Below are positions 52,085-59,137 of a stretch of 64,000 bases of DNA, piece after piece. Both the position numbers and the translations under genes were made by a program. Position 1 is the first letter of the stretch, and every line of letters begins with the position of its first letter. Where the stretch lies: NCBI RefSeq assembly GCF_025808395.1, contig NZ_CP075524.1, forward strand, positions 1,364,001-1,428,000, written 5' to 3'. The DNA is from Microcella sp. GTDB lineage: Bacteria; Actinomycetota; Actinomycetes; Actinomycetales; Microbacteriaceae. The notes under the pieces were generated by a model. The model saw nothing but the letters and a program-made list of their open reading frames with translations, had not been told where the DNA came from and made no database searches.

Positions 52085-52854
52085 CCGAGAAAGGCGCGCA
52101 GCAGCGATTGCGAGCCTCGAAGGTGCTCGTCCATCGCTCTCGCCGCGCCCTCGGCATCACCCACGAGCACGGCCCAGACGATCTGGGCATGCTGCTCGTC
52201 AGAGTGCGCGATGTTGGGCGCCAGCAGCGGAATGCGGTCGAGCAGCAGGTTGACGTGCATGCGGTTCTCGGCGATGAGCGAGACCAGTCGCGAGCTGCCC
52301 GAGAGCTCGGCGATCGTCAGGTGCAGCCGTGAGTCGAGGCGTCGGTAGTCTGCCGGGTCGGCCTCGGCGAGTTCGCTGAGGCGCGAGTGCAGCGACTCGC
52401 GCTCTGCCGCTGAGAGCGCTCGTGCCGCCGCAGCGCGTGCTGCACCCACTTCGAGCACCGTGCGCAGCGTGAGAATGTCGTCGAGCTCGTCGAGCGTCAC
52501 CTCGGGGGCTGGCGCGCCCTGCGCGTCGGGCAGCGGGTCGCGCACGAAGGTTCCGCCGTAGCGACCGCGCCTCGACTCGAGGTAGCCGGCATCGGCCAGC
52601 GACCGGATGGCATCGCGAACGGTGTCGCGGCTCACCTCGAACCGCGCGGCGAGCTCGCGCTCGGGCGCGAGAGCGTCACCGGGAGCCACGATGCCGAGCC
52701 TGATGAGCTGCAGCAGGCGGGCGAGGGTCTCTTCGAACGCATTGCCGGTGCGCACGGGCCGAGAGAGCGCCTCGTGCGCGAGCGACTCGCCCGAGTCGAG
52801 GGCGTCGCCGGGCTCGACGAGGTCGGCGTCTGCACGCTCGTTCTGCCCGGCCAT
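52081..52854 (-). CDS. GntR-family regulator (FadR-type), probable controller of the glutamylation operon
   Basis: 257-aa GntR regulator. An N-terminal winged HTH (about 45-110: DALAPERELAARFEVSRDTV, SLADAGYLESRRGRYGGTFV) precedes an FCD all-helical effector domain (about 125-250) with likely metal ligands in LTIAELSGSSRLV and MDEHLRGSQ. The ATG at 52852-52854 has TAGGGT (52862-52867) 7 nt upstream. It lies immediately after the SDR gene of the operon, so it probably senses the amine or a glutamylated intermediate. Confidence 0.87.
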   Translation of the reverse strand: MAGQNERADADLVEPGDALDSGESLAHEALSRPVRTGNAFEETLARLLQLIRLGIVAPGDALAPERELAARFEVSRDTVRDAIRSLADAGYLESRRGRYGGTFVRDPLPDAQGAPAPEVTLDELDDILTLRTVLEVGAARAAAARALSAAERESLHSRLSELAEADPADYRRLDSRLHLTIAELSGSSRLVSLIAENRMHVNLLLDRIPLLAPNIAHSDEQHAQIVWAVLVGDAEGAARAMDEHLRGSQSLLRAFLG

Positions 52855-52864
52855 GACCGCGACC

Positions 52865-53653
52865 CTACAGCGGGGTGACGTATGCGCCGCTGATGCCGCC
52901 GTCAACGAGGAACGTCGAGGCGGTGATGAACGAGGCGTCGTCGCTCGCGAGGAAGGCGACCGCGGCGGCGAGCTCTTCGGGCTCGGCGAACCGCCCCTTC
53001 GGAATGTGCACGAGTCGGCGCTGCGCTCGCTCGGGGTCGGTCGCGAAGAGCTCTTGCAGCAGCGGAGTGTTCACGGGGCCCGGGCACAGGGCGTTGACCC
53101 TGATGCCCTGCCGGGCGAACTGCACCCCGAGCTCACGCGTCATGGCGAGCACACCGCCCTTGCTCGCAGTGTACGAGATCTGGCTCGTCGCACTGCCCAT
53201 GACGGCCACGAACGAGGCCGTGTTGATGATCGAGCCCGACTGCTGGGCGACCATGTGCCGAAGGGCCGCGCGCGAGCATAGGTAGACGCTCTTGAGGTTG
53301 ACGTCTTGCACCTTCTCCCACGCCGGCAGCTCGGTGGTCTCGATCGAGTCGTCGTCTGGGGGCGAGATGCCCGCGTTGTTGAACGCGATGTCGAGCGAGC
53401 CGAAGGTCGACTGGGCCGTGTCGAAGAGGTGGTTGACCTCGGCCTCATCGGTCACGCCGACCTTCACGAAGAGGCCGCCGACCTCGGCCGCGGCCGCCTC
53501 GCCCGTCGCGGGGTTCATGTCGCCGATGACGACGGTGGCGCCCTCGGCGGCGAAGCGGCGCGCGGTCGCGAGACCGATGCCGCTCGCGCCGCCCGTGATG
53601 ACGGCGACCTTGCCCTTCAGGCGCTGGGTGAGGTCGATGGGGGTAATGGTCAT
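52865..53653 (-). CDS. SDR-family NAD(P)-dependent oxidoreductase
   Basis: 262-aa classical short-chain dehydrogenase. Cofactor motif VAVITGGASGIGLATARRF (about 15-33), D in IGDMNPATG favouring NAD+, FNNAGIS (about 88-94), and catalytic S/Y/K in SASFVAVMGSATSQISYTASKGG-type positions (Tyr-x-x-x-Lys visible as YTASK, about 155-159). It is 10 bp after the aldehyde dehydrogenase with ribosome site AAGGAG. The same neighbour order exists at mycobacterial glnA4 (Rv2857c). Substrate unknown. Confidence 0.88.
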   Translation of the reverse strand: MTITPIDLTQRLKGKVAVITGGASGIGLATARRFAAEGATVVIGDMNPATGEAAAAEVGGLFVKVGVTDEAEVNHLFDTAQSTFGSLDIAFNNAGISPPDDDSIETTELPAWEKVQDVNLKSVYLCSRAALRHMVAQQSGSIINTASFVAVMGSATSQISYTASKGGVLAMTRELGVQFARQGIRVNALCPGPVNTPLLQELFATDPERAQRRLVHIPKGRFAEPEELAAAVAFLASDDASFITASTFLVDGGISGAYVTPL

Positions 53654-53663
53654 GCCGGGCTCC

Positions 53664-55022
53664 TTAGCTGTGCGAGAAGAAGACGTTCTTGGTCTCGGTG
53701 AAGGCGAGCGGGGCATCAGGGCCGAGCTCGCGCCCGAGCCCGCTCTGCTTGAACCCGCCGAAGGGGGTCGCGTACCGCACTGACGAGTGCGAGTTGACGC
53801 TCAGCGCGCCGCTCTCGACCCCGCGGGCGACGCGGATGCCGCGGCCGAGGTCGCGCGTGAAGATCGAGCCAGACAGCCCGAAGATTGAGTCGTTGGCCAA
53901 CGCGATCGCGTCGGCCTCGTCGTCGAACGGCAGCACCGAGACGACGGGGCCGAAGATCTCATCCCGCGCCACGCGGTCTGAGCGGTTGGGCAGCAGCACG
54001 GTCGGCGGCATCCAGTAGCCGGGGCCCTCGGGCGCCGTGCCCGTGAACGCGACGGGAACGCTGCCGTCGAGAAAGGCCGCGACGTTGTCGAAGTGCCCCC
54101 TCGACACGAGCGGCCCCATCTCGGTCGCCTCGTCGTGGGGGTCGCCGACGCGAAAGCCCTGCACGGCGGGCTCGAGCAGTTCGAGAAAGCGGTCGAGCAC
54201 ACTGCGCTGCACGAGCAGTCGCGACCGCGCGCAGCAGTCTTGCCCGGCATTGTCGAAGACCGAGCCGGGGGCGCCGGATGCCGCTGCCTCGAGGTCGGCG
54301 TCGGCGAACACGATGTTCGCGCTCTTGCCGCCGAGCTCGAGCGTGACGGGCTTCACCTGCGCCGCGCATCCGGCCATCACCTGCTTGCCCACCTCGGTCG
54401 AGCCGGTGAAGACCACTTTGCGCACGCGCTCGTGCGTCACGAACCGGTCGCCGACGACCGAGCCGCGGCCCGGCAGCACCTGCAGCAGGTGCTCGGGCAG
54501 CCCCGATTCGAGGGCGAGCTCGCCGAGCCGGATCGCCGTGAGCGGCGTCCAGTCGGCGGGTTTCAGCAGCACGGCGTTGCCGGCTGCGAGCGCTGGCGCG
54601 AATCCCCATGCCGCGATCGGCATGGGAAAGTTCCACGGCACGATCACCCCGACGACGCCGAGCGGCTCGTGAAAGGTGACGTCGAGACCCCCGGCGACGG
54701 GAATCTGCTGGCCGATGAGCCGCTCGGGTGCTCCGCTGTAGTAGTCGAGCACGTCGCGCACGTTGCCCGCCTCCCAGCGAGCGGCGCCGATCGGGTGGCC
54801 CGAGTTGCGCACCTCGAGCTCGGCGAGCTCGTCGACGTGCGCGTCGACCGTCGCGGCGAAGCGGCGCAGCGCACGAGCCCGGTCGACGGGCGCGAGCGCT
54901 GCCCACGACCGCTGCACCACGACGGCCCGTTCGACGGCCGCATCGACCTCGTCGAGCGTCGTGTGCCGCACCGTGCCGATGATCGACTCGTCAGCGGGAT
55001 TGATGAGAGTGGTCTCGCTCAT
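53664..55022 (-). CDS. aldehyde dehydrogenase
   Basis: 452-aa NAD(P)+-dependent aldehyde dehydrogenase. Motifs: VPWNFPMPIAAWGFAPALAA, LKPADWTPLTA, FTGSTEVGKQVM, the general base in LELGGKSAN (Glu, about 228) and the nucleophile in NAGQDCCARSRLLV (Cys, about 262). The C-terminal PFGGFKQSGLGRELG is present. Likely oxidises a gamma-glutamyl aminoaldehyde or related aldehyde. The ATG overlaps the amidohydrolase stop by 4 bp. It is the equivalent of mycobacterial AldC next to glnA4. Confidence 0.92.
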   Translation of the reverse strand: MSETTLINPADESIIGTVRHTTLDEVDAAVERAVVVQRSWAALAPVDRARALRRFAATVDAHVDELAELEVRNSGHPIGAARWEAGNVRDVLDYYSGAPERLIGQQIPVAGGLDVTFHEPLGVVGVIVPWNFPMPIAAWGFAPALAAGNAVLLKPADWTPLTAIRLGELALESGLPEHLLQVLPGRGSVVGDRFVTHERVRKVVFTGSTEVGKQVMAGCAAQVKPVTLELGGKSANIVFADADLEAAASGAPGSVFDNAGQDCCARSRLLVQRSVLDRFLELLEPAVQGFRVGDPHDEATEMGPLVSRGHFDNVAAFLDGSVPVAFTGTAPEGPGYWMPPTVLLPNRSDRVARDEIFGPVVSVLPFDDEADAIALANDSIFGLSGSIFTRDLGRGIRVARGVESGALSVNSHSSVRYATPFGGFKQSGLGRELGPDAPLAFTETKNVFFSHS

Positions 55023-55744
55023 GCGCGGGCCTTCCGGTTCTCTCGGTAGTGCACCGCGGCGTCGACGAGGCCCGCGAACAATCGAGCGTCGTCGGTCGCC
55101 GACTCTTCGGGGTGCCACTGCACGGCCACGCCGAACGTCATCGCGTCGACGTCGACCGCCTGCACGATGCCGTCGTCGCCTCGGGCGCTCACGGTGAGGC
55201 CGGGCGCCACCTCGTCGATCGCCTGATGGTGGTAGCTCTGCACGGTCACCCGATCGCCCAGCAGCGCTGCCGTGCGCGTGCCCGGCTCGATGATCGCGGG
55301 GTTGGGGGTGAAGACGCCGCCACCGGCGTTGTAGCGCGACGACCCGATCGCATCGGGCAGGTGCTGGATGAGGCTGCCGCCGAGCGCCGTGTTGAGCACT
55401 TGCAGCCCCCGGCAGATGCCGAGGAAGGGAATGTCGCGGGCGATGGCCCGCGTGAGCAGCACGTCTTCGAGAGCGTCGCGATCGAGGCGCGGCGCATCGT
55501 TCGCCGGGTGCGGCTGTTGACCGTATCGGCGCGCATCGACGTCTTTGCCGCCCGTCAAGATCAGGCCGTCGAGGCCGTCGAGCACGGCGTCGGCCGCCGC
55601 CTCGTCGAGTGGCTGCGGAGGCAGCAGCACCGCCGTGCCGCCCGCGCGCGTCACCGCGTCAATGTAGACGGCGGGCAAGAACGCTGCGAGAACATCCCAC
55701 ACGCCGCACTGCGCCTGCTCGAGGTAGGTGGTCAGACCGATCAC
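55019..55744 (-). CDS. gamma-glutamyl hydrolase-like class I glutamine amidotransferase (PuuD-like)
   Basis: 241-aa class I GATase-like hydrolase (peptidase C26). The nucleophile elbow is FLGICRGLQVLNTALGGSL (Cys, about 109), and the His-Glu pair is in GVAVQWHPEESA (about 214-225). TGGKDVD and SYHHQAIDE stretches fit PuuD, which splits gamma-glutamyl products. The start GTG 55744 (VIGLTTYLEQAQ) is chosen as the family N-terminus; the open frame extends further upstream into glnA-antisense sequence. Confidence 0.87.
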   Translation of the reverse strand: MIGLTTYLEQAQCGVWDVLAAFLPAVYIDAVTRAGGTAVLLPPQPLDEAAADAVLDGLDGLILTGGKDVDARRYGQQPHPANDAPRLDRDALEDVLLTRAIARDIPFLGICRGLQVLNTALGGSLIQHLPDAIGSSRYNAGGGVFTPNPAIIEPGTRTAALLGDRVTVQSYHHQAIDEVAPGLTVSARGDDGIVQAVDVDAMTFGVAVQWHPEESATDDARLFAGLVDAAVHYRENRKARA

Positions 55745-55772
55745 GGGGCGTCGCCCTGTGGCGGTGGTCGGC

Positions 55773-57152
55773 TCACAACCGTTCGAAGCCACGGATGCGC
55801 TCCCAGTCGGTGATCGCCGCGTCGAAGGCCGACTGCTCGACCTTCGCCATGTTGAGGTAGTGCGCCATGACCTCGTCGCCGAACGCGGCGCGCGCGAGCT
55901 CGGAGCCCGCGAACAGCTCGGCCGCATCGCGCAGGGTCGACGGCACGCGCGGCACGTCGGCGTCGTAGGCGTTTCCTTCGAAGATCTCGGGCAGCGTCAG
56001 CTGGTTCCCGATGCCGTGCAGGCCCGCGGCGATGATGGCCGCGGTGGCGAGGTAGGGGTTGACGTCGCCCCCTGGCACGCGGTTCTCGACGCGCAGACTG
56101 TGGCCAGAGCCCACGACCCGCAGCGCGCATGTGCGGTTGTCGACGCCCCAGGCGATGCCCGTCGGCGCGAAGCTGCCGGGCACGTAGCGCTTGTACGAGT
56201 TGATGGTGGGGGCGAAGAACAGGCTCAGCTCGCGCATGGCGGCGAGCTGCCCGGCGAGCCAGTGTTCCATGAGGGGCGAGAAGCCGTGCGGCCCGTCGCC
56301 GGCCATGACGGCCGAGCCGTCGGTGCCGCGCACGCTGAGGTGAATGTGGCAGCTGTTGCCCTCGCGCTCGTCGTACTTGGCCATGAAGGTGAGCGCCTTG
56401 CCGTGCTGGTCGGCGATCTCTTTCGCACCGTTCTTGTAGATGACGTGGTTGTCGCACGTTGCGAGGGCGTGCGCGTAGCGGAAGGCGATCTCTTGCTGGC
56501 CGAAGTTGCACTCGCCCTTGACGCCCTCGCAGTACATGCCGGCGCCGTCCATGCCGTTGCGGATGTCGCGCAAGAGCGGCTCCATGCGCGTCGACGCGAG
56601 CAGCGCGTAGTCGATGTTGTAGTCGCTCGCGGGGGTCAGGTGGTCATAGCCCTTCGCCCACGCCTCGCGATAGCTGTCGTCGAAGACGATGAACTCGAGC
56701 TCGGTGCCGACGAAGGGCACGAGCCCGTGCTGGGCGAGTCGATCGACCTGCTGCTGCAAGATCTGCCGCGGGCTCGGGGCGACGGGGCCGCCATCCATGC
56801 GGCGCAGGTCGGCGATGACGAGCGCCGTGGCCGGCAGCCACGGAATGCGGCGCAGGGTGCCGAGGTCGGGCTGCATGACCATGTCGCCGTAGCCGGTCTG
56901 CCACGACGACATCGCGTAGCCGCCGACGGTGTTCATCTCGACGTCGACGGCGAGCAGGTAGTTGCAGCACTCGGCGCCGTGCGCGGCGACTTCTTCACGG
57001 AACAGTCGCGCCGAGACCCGCTTGCCCACCAGGCGCCCCTGCATGTCGGCGAAGGCCACGATCACGGTGTCGATCTCGCGAGCGTCGATGAGGCCTTCGA
57101 GTTCGGCGAGCGTCAGATTTCCCGACCGGACGGGCGACTGTTCTGCAGTCAT
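55773..57152 (-). CDS. gamma-glutamylamine synthetase (GlnA4/PuuA-like)
   Basis: 459-aa glutamine-synthetase-fold ligase. Visible: VGTELEFIVFDD, GMYCEGVKGECNFGQQEIAF, DEREGNSCHIHLSV and VENRVPGGDVNPYLATAA (ATP/Glu-binding regions). The C-terminal adenylylation tyrosine motif of GlnA-I is absent. Together with the PuuD-like, aldehyde dehydrogenase and SDR genes this points to gamma-glutamylation of an amine (putrescine-like polyamine or ethanolamine) for catabolism, not to ammonia assimilation. Start ATG 57152, with AAGGGAGG upstream. Confidence 0.88.
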   Translation of the reverse strand: MTAEQSPVRSGNLTLAELEGLIDAREIDTVIVAFADMQGRLVGKRVSARLFREEVAAHGAECCNYLLAVDVEMNTVGGYAMSSWQTGYGDMVMQPDLGTLRRIPWLPATALVIADLRRMDGGPVAPSPRQILQQQVDRLAQHGLVPFVGTELEFIVFDDSYREAWAKGYDHLTPASDYNIDYALLASTRMEPLLRDIRNGMDGAGMYCEGVKGECNFGQQEIAFRYAHALATCDNHVIYKNGAKEIADQHGKALTFMAKYDEREGNSCHIHLSVRGTDGSAVMAGDGPHGFSPLMEHWLAGQLAAMRELSLFFAPTINSYKRYVPGSFAPTGIAWGVDNRTCALRVVGSGHSLRVENRVPGGDVNPYLATAAIIAAGLHGIGNQLTLPEIFEGNAYDADVPRVPSTLRDAAELFAGSELARAAFGDEVMAHYLNMAKVEQSAFDAAITDWERIRGFERL

Positions 57153-57177
57153 GGAGCGCCTCCCTTGGCACGGCTTT

Positions 57178-57261
57178 CGACCATTGGTACCACAGTTTGC
57201 CGTCGACAGGGCCAGCATCGAGAGGCCCGTCGTTCATGAATGGTCGCTTCAGGCGACCATT
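57178..57261 (-). promoter_or_regulatory. candidate GntR operators upstream of the glutamine-synthetase-like gene
   Basis: AATGGTCGC-TTCAG-GCGACCATT (57239-57261) is a perfect 9-bp inverted repeat. A third copy of the half-site CGACCATT (57178-57185) continues as TGGTACCA. Three half-sites within 85 bp of the start strongly suggest operator sites, most simply for the operon's own GntR regulator. Confidence 0.6.
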
Positions 57262-57295
57262 AGAGTCATCGATGGGAGGTGAAGAGCACGCCCGA

Positions 57296-59137
57296 CTACG
57301 CAGGCGCGAGTGCGGGCGCGAAGGCGTCGAGCGCGTCGCGCCGACGAGACCGCCCGGCCGCCAACCGCGCCACCGCGAGCGAGAGCAGCCCGAGCAGCAC
57401 CATGACGGCGACCGCCGCCCAGATGCGGGCCGGGTCGCCCCCGGCGAAGAGCGCCTGCATGCCGTCGACCGCGTACGAGAGCGGCAGAATCGTGCTGAGT
57501 GCCGGGAAGGGGTCGGCGAGGGCCGCGATCGGCACGATGCCGCCCGTCGCCACGAGCTGCACGACGAGCAGCAGCAGCGAGACGACGAGCCCCGCCCGAC
57601 CGAGCGTCAGGGTGAGGGCCGCGTGCACGGCCGTGAACGCGAGCGCGATGATGCTCGTGAGAGCCAGGGTCGCCGGCAGCAGCATCCAGTCGACACCGCT
57701 CACCGCGTGCACCAGCAGCGTGACGAGCGCGGCCTGCGCGAGCGCGATGATCGACGCACGGCCGATCGAGCGGCGCACTATCGTGCCACCGGCGGCCGAG
57801 GTGCCGATGACGCCGCGCGCCGCAGGGCGCAGAGCAATGAAGGTGGCGAGTGCGCCGATCCACAGGCCGACCGGCACGAGCGTCTCGGCGATGACCGAGC
57901 CGACCCCCGAAACCTCGTTCGAACGACTCGCATCGACCACCACGGGTTCGGTGGCGATCGCACTGTCACCGGCTTCGGGAATGCCCGCGGCGCCCGTCGC
58001 AAGGCCCGTGGCCAGCTCGTCGACGCCATCAGCGAGCGTTGCGGCTCCGGCAGACACCTCGTTCGTGCCCGAGGCGAGGGTCCCGAGACCGGCCGCGAGC
58101 GACGACGATCCCGCACGCAGGTCGGCGCCACCCGCCGCGAGCGCGGCGGCGCCCGCAGCGCTCTGAGCGATGCCAGACTGCAGCCCGTCGAGAGCGCCGT
58201 TCGTCTGCGGCACGACGGCCACCGCCGTGCCGGCGAGCACCTGAGCGTCGACGAGGGCTGCCTGGAACGCCGCCTTGTCGGCATCGCTGAGGTTCGACGC
58301 CGCGATCGCGGGCGCGAGAGCGGTGATGTCGGCCGCGAGTGCTCCCGACTGCGGCACCAGCCCGCCGAGGGCCTGCTGCAGCGGCTCGAGCTGGCGAGCA
58401 CCAGCATCGAGCTGTGCGAGCCCCGTCGAGAGCGACGAGACGCCCGAGGTGTACTGCGCGATGCCGCTCGAGAGCTGGCGAGCGCCGCTCGCCGACGCCG
58501 AGGTTCCGGCGCTGAGCCCCGAGAGCCCGTCGCTCAGCTGCGTGGCGCCGTCACCCAGTTGCGAGGCTCCGTCGGCCGCCTGCTCGAGCGCGACCCCCAG
58601 CTCGCCGAGCCCTGCAGTGAGGCCGTCGAGGTAGCGCGCCGTGATGCTCGCCCCGAACTGCTGGGCGAGCCCGCTGCCGACCGCCTGCACCACCGAGCCA
58701 GCCAGGTAGCTGTGGGCGTCGTCGGTCTCGATCGAGAGCCGCGCCTGCACCGGATCGGGGGTGCCGATCGTCAAGAGCGACTCTGAGAAGGTCGGCGGAA
58801 TCGTCAGCACCGCGTACACGTCGCCCCGCGCGAGAGCATCAGCAGCCTCATCGGCGCTCGTCACCCGCCACGAGAAGCCGTCGTTGCCCGGGGCGGTCAG
58901 CTCGGTGACCAGTTGGCGACCGGCGAAGACGAACTGCTCGTCGCCGTTGTCGTCGACGATCGTGAGGAGGGTGTCGTCGTTGACGACGGCTGCGGGGATG
59001 CGCTCGAGCGCGGCCGAGTCGTTGCCGACGGCCGCGAGCGCGAGGCCCACGAGGGCCAGCGGCACGGTCACCGCTGCGGCGAGGGTCAGCCAGCGGCGCA
59101 CACCGCGCAGGCGAGGGCGGGTGAGTGTCGACGTCAT
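57296..59137 (-). CDS. YhgE/Pip family ABC-2-type membrane protein
   Basis: 613-aa protein. One N-terminal membrane helix (about 17-38) is followed by a large outside domain (about 40-400) with many Ala/Gly/Leu/Ser repeats of YhgE/Pip type (LGDGATQLSDGLSGLSAGTS, LAAGLGTLASGTNEVSAG), probably long alpha-helical hairpins. Five membrane helices follow (about 420-590) forming an ABC-2-like bundle. Family role: secretion or envelope-linked transport. It lacks its own ATPase. It overlaps the MMPL gene by 4 bp (ATGA). Confidence 0.88.
   Translation of the reverse strand: MTSTLTRPRLRGVRRWLTLAAAVTVPLALVGLALAAVGNDSAALERIPAAVVNDDTLLTIVDDNGDEQFVFAGRQLVTELTAPGNDGFSWRVTSADEAADALARGDVYAVLTIPPTFSESLLTIGTPDPVQARLSIETDDAHSYLAGSVVQAVGSGLAQQFGASITARYLDGLTAGLGELGVALEQAADGASQLGDGATQLSDGLSGLSAGTSASASGARQLSSGIAQYTSGVSSLSTGLAQLDAGARQLEPLQQALGGLVPQSGALAADITALAPAIAASNLSDADKAAFQAALVDAQVLAGTAVAVVPQTNGALDGLQSGIAQSAAGAAALAAGGADLRAGSSSLAAGLGTLASGTNEVSAGAATLADGVDELATGLATGAAGIPEAGDSAIATEPVVVDASRSNEVSGVGSVIAETLVPVGLWIGALATFIALRPAARGVIGTSAAGGTIVRRSIGRASIIALAQAALVTLLVHAVSGVDWMLLPATLALTSIIALAFTAVHAALTLTLGRAGLVVSLLLLVVQLVATGGIVPIAALADPFPALSTILPLSYAVDGMQALFAGGDPARIWAAVAVMVLLGLLSLAVARLAAGRSRRRDALDAFAPALAPA

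Noticed and set aside
53664..55022. Succinate-semialdehyde dehydrogenase assignment
   Set aside because: The fold and catalytic residues are general to aldehyde dehydrogenases; substrate cannot be fixed from sequence, so only the broad name is given.
55773..57152. Housekeeping glutamine synthetase (glnA1)
   Set aside because: No adenylylation-site tyrosine motif, and the context is amine catabolism.
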